64,000 bases of DNA from RCC90-49c sp051016155 (lineage in GTDB: Bacteria; Bacteroidota; Bacteroidia; Cytophagales; Amoebophilaceae), in assembly GCA_051016155.1 (NCBI GenBank), contig CP136537.1, positions 868,001 to 932,000 on the forward strand, written 5' to 3'. The number at the start of each line of letters is the position of its first letter. Position 1 is the stretch's first letter. Position numbers and translations under genes: made by a program. Below the pieces are notes generated by a model, which saw only the letters and a list, made by a program, of their open reading frames with translations, made no database searches and was not told where the DNA came from. Positions 54,631 through 62,060 of the stretch are shown piece after piece.

Positions 54631-54702
54631 TACAATGCACTCATATTGTAGGGACAAAGCCCCTACGAAATCAAGATCATACAAGGGCCTTACGCCTCTT
54701 TC

Positions 54703-54733
54703 TTTGATTTTTAAGAGGTATTTGGTAATCTTG
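54703..54733 (+). promoter_or_regulatory. Probable promoter of the SPOR-like repeat protein
   Basis: TTTG (54703-54706), 19 bases, TAATCTTG (54726-54733; one mismatch to TAnnTTTG). The ATG is 42 bases further. Confidence 0.5.
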
Positions 54734-54774
54734 TGAATGGCGCGTGACGGCCGAGTCCCATTTAATAAAAAGCT

Positions 54775-55773
54775 ATGAGAAAGACTACTATTGTGCTGAC
54801 AATTCTGTTGTGTACTGCTGCTTTCAGTACTGCCCTGGCCAAAAAGAGCCCTAAAAAACAGAAAAACAAGGCAGAAATGGCGGAGATCAAAGAGTGGAAA
54901 AAGCGGAAAGACGCTATGGAGCCTTTACAACTCAAAGATTTGATAGAGGAAAACCATCGTCTTAAGGCGCGTAATGTGAAACTGGAAGAAGAAGTAAAAG
55001 TCACCAAAGAAGAGGCAGAAAAGCTACATAAGATCAAACTACGCCTAGACGCCTTGAGAAAGAAGCAGCGGCAACACCGCTCAGGAGGTGGTAGTATAGA
55101 GTTTGAGGACGAAGCCAGTGATGGCGCCGAGACCGAAGAGGGCCTTGAAATAGGCCTATGGGGTGAAGAAAGAGAAGGAAATGCTGGTGAATATGGAGCG
55201 CAAGGCGAAGGCGATTCGGGGCCTGATGGAGAATACGGAGCACATGGTGCAGGGGACGTAGGGCCTGATAGAGAATATGGAACACACGGAGCAGGGGGTG
55301 TAGGGCCTGATGGAGAATACGGAGCACATGGTGCAGGAGGAACAGGACCCGCTGGACGAACTAAAGCGCGTGGCAAAGGAAAACAAAGAGCTAAAGCCAA
55401 AGAAAGTGAGGACTACTGGGCGCAAGGAATAGTAGGTCCAGGTGGATTCACTAGAGACGACTGGGGCATTAATGAGCGCGGCCAATTCTACATCAAAGGC
55501 ATTGTGTTCAAAGTGCAGATTGGTGCTTATAAGAAGCGTGACTTAAGCAATGTACTAGAAGGAGAAAAGCCACGAGAAGCATTTGAGCAAGAACAATCGG
55601 AAGGAGTTAGCATGTACACTCTCAGGCACTTCAGAGACTACTGGAAAGCTGACCAGTTCAAAAAAGAGCTTAGAGCAATGGGACTCAGAGATGCATGGAT
55701 TGTTGCCTTTAAGAATGGGCACCGTGTTCCACTCAAAGAAGTGCTGCAAGAAATAACCCAAAAGAGGAGATAA
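54775..55773 (+). CDS. Secreted protein with coiled coil, four 14-residue repeats and a SPOR-like C-terminus
   Basis: 332 residues. Signal peptide KTTIVLTILLCTAAFSTALA. Residues about 25-105 are very basic/acidic and predicted coiled coil (LIEENHRLKARNVKLEEEVK). After an acidic spacer, residues 139-194 are four tandem 14-residue units of the form EYGAHGAGGVGPDG. A basic hinge (GRTKARGKGKQRAKAK) leads to the C-terminal part, which resembles SPOR or periplasmic fibre proteins of Cytophagales (FKVQIGAYKKRDL, RHFRDYWKADQFKKELRAMG, DAWIVAFKNGHRVPLKEVL). SPOR domains bind denuded peptidoglycan. Similar proteins are often labelled ezrin/radixin/moesin-like; the function is not established. Confidence 0.75.
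   Translation: MRKTTIVLTILLCTAAFSTALAKKSPKKQKNKAEMAEIKEWKKRKDAMEPLQLKDLIEENHRLKARNVKLEEEVKVTKEEAEKLHKIKLRLDALRKKQRQHRSGGGSIEFEDEASDGAETEEGLEIGLWGEEREGNAGEYGAQGEGDSGPDGEYGAHGAGDVGPDREYGTHGAGGVGPDGEYGAHGAGGTGPAGRTKARGKGKQRAKAKESEDYWAQGIVGPGGFTRDDWGINERGQFYIKGIVFKVQIGAYKKRDLSNVLEGEKPREAFEQEQSEGVSMYTLRHFRDYWKADQFKKELRAMGLRDAWIVAFKNGHRVPLKEVLQEITQKRR
55189..55356 (+). repeat. Four tandem 42-bp coding repeats
   Basis: Each unit codes EYG[A/T][Q/H]G[A/E]G[D/G]xGP[D/A][G/R]. The units differ at both silent and replacement sites, so the array is not brand new. Gly at every second or third position suggests a flexible linker that can change length by unit gain or loss. Confidence 0.85.
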
Positions 55774-55793
55774 TAGAAGGCTCAATCCACTAC

Positions 55794-56374
55794 TTTATAG
55801 TTCTCTAAATGGTAAGAATCGCCGTCTTCAGACGGAAAATACTTCAGTTCTTGCTAGCCCACGACTTAAATTAGCAGGAGGAAGATGTACACTTATAGCT
55901 TATTCTGGCTCTATCACCACCGTTATCATTGGGTTTGGATCACTCAATACAGATACAAGGTGCTTCAAGGAGACCTTCAGGGAATAATGCGTGAGATAAT
56001 AGCCTAGAAGACCGAAGATATGGGCGTTAAAATATCCAAGGGTGTGATGTCGAGTGCCCATGTTTCCTTGTACTGTATAGTATAGCTCCCAGTGTTACTG
56101 TAAGCGATTTTGCGAAAAGAGCTAAAGGAAGAAGCTTGTACAGGGCCCAGCAAGAATTTCTATGTTGAGAACGCGATACTGGGGCCGCCATTTTTGGTTA
56201 GAGGCTATTTGAGTTCGACAAGTGGGAATGTGACGGATGCGATGCTTAATGAATATATTAGTATTCATGTAGATGCACATAAGTCAGCAAATGCGGATAA
56301 TATCTCTTTAGAGTGATTTTTGACTTCCAGACATCTTTAGAATCTACCATCTTTTAGATGATGGTTATTAATTT
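55794..56374 (+). pseudogene. Decayed IS200/IS605-type element with dead tnpA
   Basis: Same architecture as the intact element at 61455-62032: left end TTATAGTTCTCTAAATGGTAA, hairpin CCGTCTTCAGACGG, tnpA remnant (from 55884), and right end hairpin CCATCTTTTAGATGATGG. The reading frame has in-frame stops (after IMREIIA and at LYCIV) and a shift near 56100. The HUH pair of His is damaged (DHVH became AHVS). The C-terminal block TSGNVTDAMLNEYI is still readable. The rest of the gap up to trpS (56375-56695) holds no gene that I can support. Confidence 0.85.
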
Positions 56375-56695
56375 GTAAGCCAAAGCAAAGGTGGCCAGGA
56401 AACAGAAGTACAGGAAACAGGTGGCTACGCTTTCTGTGCTTTTTTCGAGAGCTTGCAATGAGAGCGGCCTTGTAGACGGATGAAAAAGGTCAAGGCCCCA
56501 CACGACACCTGTTTTGGCACCATGCTGGAGGAGGTAGACATAGTCTAATTCCTTTTTTTAAACCGCACTTACCCAAGGCGTTCAGCCAAGCGCTAAATCG
56601 GGGCTGTTTGGCGATCTGTGATTCTGCCCGGAGGCTTCCAAGTAGAAAGACGTTATATACTACCCAACTCAACTGCCGCAAACTAATCGTTCATT

Positions 56696-57694
56696 TTGGC
56701 ACGTATTCTCACAGGCATCCAAAGTACAGGAAGACCCCACTTAGGCAACTTATTAGGCGCTATGCTGCCAGCCATCCGCCTGGCACAAGATACTACCCAC
56801 AACGCGCTGTTTTTCATTGCTGACCTACACACGCTGACCTCGATCAAAGACCCAGCTGTGAGAAAAGCAAATACCTATGCCACTGCAGCCGCTTGGTTGG
56901 CCTGTGGGCTAGATGCAGAAAAAATGATTTTCTACCGCCAGTCGCAAGTGTCAGCAGTGTGCGAACTTACGTGGTACCTGAGCTGTTTGGCACCTTATCC
57001 TATGCTGGCCAATGCCCATGCCTTTAAGGACAAATCAACACGTCTGGCTGACGTGAGTGTGGGCTTATTCACCTATCCTGTGCTCATGGCAGCCGACATT
57101 CTACTTTATGAGGCCCAACTAATCCCTGTGGGCCCAGATCAGCTCCAGCACCTAGAAATTACCAGAGACCTTGCCGCCAGTTTCAACCATCGCTATGGGG
57201 AAACATTTGTCATACCCCAGGCGCAGCTCCAGCCCAACGTACGCACGCTTCCAGGCACAGATGGCCAGAAAATGAGTAAATCGTATAACAATACCATTGA
57301 CCTCTTTTTACCAGAAAAAGCACTCAAAAAGGTAATCATGGGCATCCAGACAGATAGTACGCCTCTTGCACAGCCCAAGGATCCAGACCGATGTACCGTC
57401 TTTGCTCTGTACAGTGCCTTGGCCGATACAGCACAAGTAGCCGCCATGCGCCAACAGTACCAGGCAGGAGGCTATGGCTATGGAGAGGCCAAAAAAGCCC
57501 TCTTTGAACTCATTTTAGAACGATTTGCTACTGAGCGGCAGCAGTTTCAGGCATACATGCAAGACTTTGCAGCCATTGATCAGCAACTAGCCATGGGTGA
57601 AGCCAAAGCCAGGGACATAGCAAACAAAACCCTAGAAAGGGTTCGCGATCGATTGGGCTATACACGTACTGCAGCTGGCTATCACAAAGCATAA
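56696..57694 (+). CDS. trpS: Tryptophanyl-tRNA synthetase
   Basis: 332 residues. Class I synthetase: N-terminal RILTGIQSTGRPHLGNLLGA (HIGH-type signature PHLGN), GPDQLQHLEITRDLA and the KMSKS loop (GTDGQKMSKSYNN). The start is TTG at 56696: the usual N-terminus M-x-RILTGIQ begins exactly there, and the first internal ATG would remove the HIGH motif. It charges the tRNA-Trp found at 29262. murB follows after 29 bases. Confidence 0.95.
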   Translation: MARILTGIQSTGRPHLGNLLGAMLPAIRLAQDTTHNALFFIADLHTLTSIKDPAVRKANTYATAAAWLACGLDAEKMIFYRQSQVSAVCELTWYLSCLAPYPMLANAHAFKDKSTRLADVSVGLFTYPVLMAADILLYEAQLIPVGPDQLQHLEITRDLAASFNHRYGETFVIPQAQLQPNVRTLPGTDGQKMSKSYNNTIDLFLPEKALKKVIMGIQTDSTPLAQPKDPDRCTVFALYSALADTAQVAAMRQQYQAGGYGYGEAKKALFELILERFATERQQFQAYMQDFAAIDQQLAMGEAKARDIANKTLERVRDRLGYTRTAAGYHKA

Positions 57695-57723
57695 TGCCAT
57701 GGTGTATTGACTTGCACTAACCC

Positions 57724-58743
57724 ATGTATCTACAAGAAAACGTCTCCCTAAAACAGTTCAATACCTTCGGCGTCGAGGCTCGAGCGCGCTACTACGTGCG
57801 TATTGAAGACGTACAGACCTTGCAAGCACTTGTAGCGGATAAGGCTTGGCAGCACTTGCCTTGGATGGTCTTGGGCGGAGGAAGTAACGTGCTGTTCGTC
57901 AAGGATTTTGAGGGGTTAGTAATTCACATGGCCCTGGATGGCATCACAACAATCAAAGAAGACCCGACCCAGGTCTGGGTCAAGGCAGGAGCAGGGATTA
58001 ATTGGCATCAGTTAGTGTTGCACTGCATTGCCCATGACTATGCAGGCATCGAAAATTTATCGCTCATTCCAGGCACGGTGGGTGCAGCCCCTATACAAAA
58101 CATTGGGGCCTATGGCGCAGCACTTAGTGACGTGTTCGATTCGTTAGAAGCCCTAGAAGTCCGCTCAGGCACTATCCACACCTTGAGCAAAGCAGACTGT
58201 ACTTTTGGCTATAGGGACAGCATTTTCAAAAATACCTTGAAAGGACAGTACATTATTCTTAGCGTCACGCTCAGATTGCAGAAGGAGCCCACTTTTAAGA
58301 TTGATTATGGAGCTATTCGAGCTACCCTAGAAGCTATAAACGTGGCTCAACTGTCCATCAAAGCCATCAGTGATGCCGTGATCCACATCCGCCAGCAAAA
58401 GCTCCCGGACCCAGCTACCTTAGGCAACGCTGGAAGCTTTTTCAAGAATCCCCTTCTCTCGCCGCACCAGTTTGCCCAGCTGCAAGAGCGACAACCTGAC
58501 ATACCCCATTATTCACAGCCTGACGGACACGTCAAAGTGCCGGCTGCTTGGCTGATCGAGCAATGTGGATGGAAAGGTAAGAGAAGGGGAAATGTTGGGG
58601 TACACGGCCAACACGCGCTGGTACTCGTTAACTATGGGGATGGTACTGGAGCAGACGTTCATCATTTAGCCCAGGCTATTCAGCACTCGGTGCAAGACCG
58701 ATTTGGCATCGCACTTATACCTGAGGTGAACAGAGTAGGTTAA
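57724..58743 (+). CDS. murB: UDP-N-acetylenolpyruvoylglucosamine reductase
   Basis: 339 residues. FAD-dependent second step of UDP-MurNAc synthesis. N-terminal LKQFNTFGVEARARYYV, FAD-binding WMVLGGGSNVLFVKDFEGLV, IPGTVGAAPIQNIGAYGAAL, catalytic FGYRDSIFK, Ser in LGNAGSFFKNPLL, and C-terminal AAWLIEQCGWKGKRRGNVGV. Type I form, typical length. Convergent with rpsP, 97 bases between the stops. Confidence 0.96.
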   Translation: MYLQENVSLKQFNTFGVEARARYYVRIEDVQTLQALVADKAWQHLPWMVLGGGSNVLFVKDFEGLVIHMALDGITTIKEDPTQVWVKAGAGINWHQLVLHCIAHDYAGIENLSLIPGTVGAAPIQNIGAYGAALSDVFDSLEALEVRSGTIHTLSKADCTFGYRDSIFKNTLKGQYIILSVTLRLQKEPTFKIDYGAIRATLEAINVAQLSIKAISDAVIHIRQQKLPDPATLGNAGSFFKNPLLSPHQFAQLQERQPDIPHYSQPDGHVKVPAAWLIEQCGWKGKRRGNVGVHGQHALVLVNYGDGTGADVHHLAQAIQHSVQDRFGIALIPEVNRVG

Positions 58744-58840
58744 TGAGGCAGGTTGCTTGTCAATGCCCTGGATTTTTGAGTGCCCCAAAATACCTTCTTA
58801 CTCGCTAAGTCTACAAAAGATGCGAACTTATGTAGGCCTA

Positions 58841-59500
58841 CTAGCTCTTTTCACCTTCTTTGTCCTCAGAAGAAGATGATGCTGGCGTTACTTCCTTAGG
58901 CTTTGCTTCTTCCTCTTGTTGAGTTACTTCAGGAGCCTTAGGTGCTTGGGGCTTGTCAGCTACTTTTTTCTTGGATCCTGCTTTTGCCTCAGGGGCTTCT
59001 TGTGCTTGAGGCTGTGGAGTAGCTTTTTGTGTCTTGGGCTTAGGCGCTGCTTTTTTAGGGGCTGCCTTGGCTTCTTGAGTTGCTACTGGGGCTGGTTGGG
59101 ATGGTTCAGGAAGGGAAGCCTCATTCACTGCCAGGCCTTTTTGAAAGGTAGACTGTGTTTTTTTGGTGGCCTGGGTTTGCTGCCACGCTGCAAACTTCTT
59201 GTCAGCGGCCTCTTGCGTAAGGGCTCCTTTATTGACCCCCATCTGCAGGTGCTTCCTAAACAGAACGCCTTGTGCAGACAGAATGTTTTTGACCGTGTTG
59301 GTAGGCTGGGCTCCTTTGAGAAGCCATTGCAGAGCTTTCTCCTCTTTAAGCCGAATAGTAGCAGGTTGGGTGTTGGGATTGTAGTTGCCTAGCTTTTCGA
59401 TAAAACGCCCATCTCTAGGAGCACGCGCATCAGCGACTATGATGTCATACAGGGCTAAACTTTTGCGACCTCTTCTTGCTAATCTAATTTTTACTGCCAT
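58841..59500 (-). CDS. rpsP: 30S ribosomal protein S16 with long C-terminal tail
   Basis: 219 residues. The first about 80 are canonical S16 (MAVKIRLARRGRKSLALYDI, RDGRFIEKLGNYNPNTQPAT, LLKGAQPTNTVKNILSAQG). Residues 81-120 continue with a helical segment common in this phylum. The last about 100 residues are low complexity, rich in Ala, Lys, Pro, Gln and Glu (PKKAAPKPKTQKATPQPQAQ). E. coli S16 has 82 residues. Tails of this type are known in Bacteroidota but are usually shorter. The gene stands alone, away from trmD. Confidence 0.94.
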   Translation of the reverse strand: MAVKIRLARRGRKSLALYDIIVADARAPRDGRFIEKLGNYNPNTQPATIRLKEEKALQWLLKGAQPTNTVKNILSAQGVLFRKHLQMGVNKGALTQEAADKKFAAWQQTQATKKTQSTFQKGLAVNEASLPEPSQPAPVATQEAKAAPKKAAPKPKTQKATPQPQAQEAPEAKAGSKKKVADKPQAPKAPEVTQQEEEAKPKEVTPASSSSEDKEGEKS

Positions 59501-59696
59501 TCGTTTTTTCGTTTTCTACGGAGCACGTCCGTGACGAGTTGGTTGATTAAGTTATTTATTGAATTATTAGCTATTGATCACTGCCTTATTTAAAAAACAT
59601 GCACCTAGCTACTGGTAAAGGGGTGATTTCTATTGGAAGAAAGAAATAAATTCTTCAAACCCCTTCTGTACCATGTGCTACCGTTGCTCTAGTCGC

Positions 59697-60581
59697 CTAG
59701 TGCTTAGACTCTCCTGCTTGCGTTTTAATTCGCTCTAGCTCTTCTCTGCTGAGTCCTGTCGCTTTCTGTACTACATCCATGCCTAGATGGAGCTGCCAAA
59801 GCATGTTCTTAGCAATTTCCAGACTTCTAATTTGCATGCCTTCTTGTCGTAATTGTTGTCCGTAGGTCATGATGATATCTTTTTTGTCAATCAGTACTTC
59901 ACTAATAAAATTAAGCATTTGTTGACCGGTCTCTTTGTGGCTCAGCGAAACAGCATAGGCCAGCATTGTTTCCAGGTAATCTTCGCCTACTTCATCTATA
60001 CAGGCCTGAAACACAGGACGGTATGCTTCTGGCTCAAGCTCAAAATTACTACTTTCGCTATGTTTAATCAATAGCTCCATAGGCGCGCAAAGACCGTGGC
60101 TGAGCACTTCTTTATCGCTAAATTTTTGAATTTCTACCAGATGATAGCGCATAGAAAGTTCTTGCGAGCCTAGCGCTGGGAGCTCATAATGATCTTGAGC
60201 AGCAGAAGGGTAGGGCCAAGAAGCCGCCTGCGTAAAGACGATATTCACTATTACAGGCCATCTTTGATGCTTTTGCATGTAGAACTCGATCGCATCAGCG
60301 TCGTAACGAAGCAAACGCACCAGCATCATTCTTTCAGGCTTGCCTTGGTGCTCTGTGCAAGCCAACAACGTATAGGAGTCTTCAATAGGAGCTTCATAAA
60401 CAACGTCTCTGTGTCGCTGCTTAAGCTTATCATCCGTGCTACTTCTATCCATACGTTTGAGCGCCTTGAAATCTACAAGTGGCTTGAGATGCTCAGGTAG
60501 GTGTTGGATAAAGAAAGCCTTAGCAATAGCAGGATCCTCTAAACTCCGTTTGAAAAAAGAATCATTCTTTGTTCGCGGCAT
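59697..60581 (-). CDS. Rpn-family recombination-promoting nuclease / transposase_31
   Basis: 294 residues. N-terminal DSFFKRSLEDPAIAKAFFIQ, then a PD-(D/E)XK-type core: RHRDVVYEAPIEDSYTLLAC followed by TEHQGKPERMMLVRLLRYDA (Asp and the Glu-His-Gln-Gly typical of the family). A middle part (VNIVFTQAASWPYP), then a helical tail with GQQLRQEGMQIRSLEIAKNM and ATGLSREELERIK. Members of this family promote RecA-independent recombination and spread as multicopy genes in symbiont genomes. There are no inverted ends around it. Intact as far as I can see. Confidence 0.85.
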   Translation of the reverse strand: MPRTKNDSFFKRSLEDPAIAKAFFIQHLPEHLKPLVDFKALKRMDRSSTDDKLKQRHRDVVYEAPIEDSYTLLACTEHQGKPERMMLVRLLRYDADAIEFYMQKHQRWPVIVNIVFTQAASWPYPSAAQDHYELPALGSQELSMRYHLVEIQKFSDKEVLSHGLCAPMELLIKHSESSNFELEPEAYRPVFQACIDEVGEDYLETMLAYAVSLSHKETGQQMLNFISEVLIDKKDIIMTYGQQLRQEGMQIRSLEIAKNMLWQLHLGMDVVQKATGLSREELERIKTQAGESKH

Positions 60582-60669
60582 AGATGTGCAATGGATACTC
60601 CTCTAAAACGCAACCTACTTCTCGAACGCTTCTTCTTATTTAGAAGTGACAATACAAAGCGCGTAATGC

Positions 60670-60918
60670 CTAAACCACAGACACAAAAGACCTGCCTTGT
60701 CTCCCTTTTTTAAAGAATACTGTACCCTCTACTAGGGCATACAGCGTATGATCTTTCCCTAAGCCAACGTTACTAGCTGGATGGTGCTGCGTACCTCTTT
60801 GCCTAACAATAATGTTGCCTGCAAGGACCTTTTGGCCTCCAAACTTTTTGACGCCTAGTCTTTTACTAGCCGATTCTCTTCCGTTTCGGGAGCTTCCCGC
60901 ACCTTTCTTATGTGCCAT
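60670..60918 (-). CDS. rpmA: 50S ribosomal protein L27
   Basis: 82 residues: MAHKKGAGSSRNGRESASKR with the conserved N-terminus reaching the peptidyl transferase centre, GVKKFGGQKVLAGNIIVRQR and GLGKDHTLYALVEGTVFFKK. No N-terminal extension of the Firmicutes kind. Downstream of rplU with 6 bases between. Confidence 0.97.
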   Translation of the reverse strand: MAHKKGAGSSRNGRESASKRLGVKKFGGQKVLAGNIIVRQRGTQHHPASNVGLGKDHTLYALVEGTVFFKKGRQGRSFVSVV

Positions 60919-60924
60919 GGATAT

Positions 60925-61236
60925 TTACTGAGTGATATTTTCGATAAGTACCTGGGTATAATCTTGTCGGTGGCCTTGCGTCTTTTTGTAGCCTTTGCGC
61001 CTTTTCTTCTTAAAAACGATCTCCTTATCTCCTCGTACGTGGTCTAGGACCTTGCCTACTACCTGGGCGCCTGCCACTACAGGTGTGCCCACAGCCACTT
61101 TATCTCCGTTTTCTACCAGTAAAACCTTGTCAAAAGTAACTGGCTTGCCTGCCTCCACATCGAGCTGAGGAGTATATAGCTTTTGATTTTGGGTTACCTT
61201 GAATTGCTTTCCGGCGATTTCTACAATGGCATACAT
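60925..61236 (-). CDS. rplU: 50S ribosomal protein L21
   Basis: 103 residues from ATG 61236 (MYAIVEIAGKQFKVTQ), the standard N-terminus; a frame extension to 61278 is not family-like. GKPVTFDKVLLVENGDKVAV, KVLDHVRGDKEIVFKKKRRK and GHRQDYTQVLIENI are typical. rplU-rpmA form a two-gene operon. Confidence 0.96.
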   Translation of the reverse strand: MYAIVEIAGKQFKVTQNQKLYTPQLDVEAGKPVTFDKVLLVENGDKVAVGTPVVAGAQVVGKVLDHVRGDKEIVFKKKRRKGYKKTQGHRQDYTQVLIENITQ

Positions 61237-61324
61237 AAGCTGCAAAGGTGATTTTTTAACAGAGTTGATAGACAGCAAAGCTAACGCCTAGTAGCGGGAT
61301 TAACAAGCATGAGCCCTTGAGCAG

Positions 61325-61454
61325 TTGTCAATGCCCTAATAAACAGACACCTCAATAGACAAATGACCCAATAAACAAATGATCAAATGACCCAATAAAT
61401 AAATGACCCAGTAACCCAATAACTAAATGATCAAATGATCAAATGACCCAATAA
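61325..61454. repeat. Degenerate tandem array of AAATGACCCAATAAAC-type units
   Basis: About eight imperfect units of 8-16 bases (AATAAACAAATGATC, AAATGACCCAATAA). The unit resembles the start of the MITE-like element read in reverse (CCCAATAATG). Shorter stretches of the same kind occur at about 5441-5467, 10786-10838, 38328-38350 and 62036-62065. No gene lies in this gap. Confidence 0.55.
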
Positions 61455-62032
61455 TTTAACAACCACCATCTAAAAGATGGTGGATTCTGAGGATGACTCG
61501 AAGTCATCAATCACTCTAAAGAGATGTTATCCGCATTTGCTGACTTATGTGCATCTACATGATTATTAATGTATTCATTCAGCATCGCATCCGTTACATT
61601 CCCGCTTGTCGAACTGAAATACCCTCTACCCCAAAAATGGCGGCCCCAGTATCGCTTTCTCAAACATGGAAATTCTTGCTGAGCCCTGTAAGAGCTTCTT
61701 CCTTTAGCTCTTTTTACAAAATCGCTTACGGCAACACTAGGAGGTACACTACAGTACAAGTGGACATGGTCACTCGAGACCACACCATTGAATATTTTAA
61801 CGCCCATATCTTCGGCCGCCTGGGCTATTATTTCACGTATTCTTATTTGAAGGTCTCCTTGAAGCACCCTGTATCTGTATTTTGTGATCCAAACCAAATG
61901 ATAGCGGTGATGATACAGGCAGTGCGAGCTATGAGTGTATGTCTTCATCCTGCTAATTTAAATCATGGGCTAGCAAGGACTGAAGTCTTTCCCGTCTGAA
62001 GACGGGGGTTTTTACCATTTAGAGGACTATAA
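61455..62032 (-). mobile_element. IS200/IS605-type insertion sequence, apparently intact
   Basis: Single-gene element. Near the left end (62032 down on the minus strand): TATAGTCCTCTAAATGGTAA and hairpin CCCGTCTTCAGACGGG (about 61991-62006). Near the right end: hairpin CCACCATCTTTTAGATGGTGG (about 61463-61483). These subterminal hairpins are where the Y1 transposase binds single-stranded DNA. No tnpB is present. Inserted between the repeat array and leuS. Confidence 0.8.
61511..61948 (-). CDS. tnpA: IS200/IS605 transposase TnpA (Y1 HUH)
   Basis: 145 residues. YHLVWITKYRYRVLQGDLQI, metal-binding HUH motif in VSSDHVHLYCSVPPS (about residues 58-72), the GRGYFSSTSGNVTDAMLNEY block carrying the catalytic Tyr in NEYI. 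Length and motifs match active TnpA. It moves single-stranded DNA by a nick-and-join mechanism. Confidence 0.92.
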   Translation of the reverse strand: MKTYTHSSHCLYHHRYHLVWITKYRYRVLQGDLQIRIREIIAQAAEDMGVKIFNGVVSSDHVHLYCSVPPSVAVSDFVKRAKGRSSYRAQQEFPCLRKRYWGRHFWGRGYFSSTSGNVTDAMLNEYINNHVDAHKSANADNISLE

Positions 62033-62060
62033 ATGACTAAATACCCCAATAAACAAATAA

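Noticed and set aside
54762..55400. 212-codon Pro/Ser-rich frame opposite the repeat protein
   Set aside because: It is the antisense of the Gly-rich repeats (GPDGEYGAHG reads as PSGPTSPAPCAPYS); the plus-strand protein has a signal peptide and promoter.
56490..56681. 63-codon minus-strand frame before trpS
   Set aside because: Vague similarity to the N-terminus of IS4-type transposases, but too short and no catalytic motif; not reported as a gene.
61325..61454. Repeat array considered as CRISPR
   Set aside because: Units are short, degenerate and without unique spacers; no cas genes nearby.
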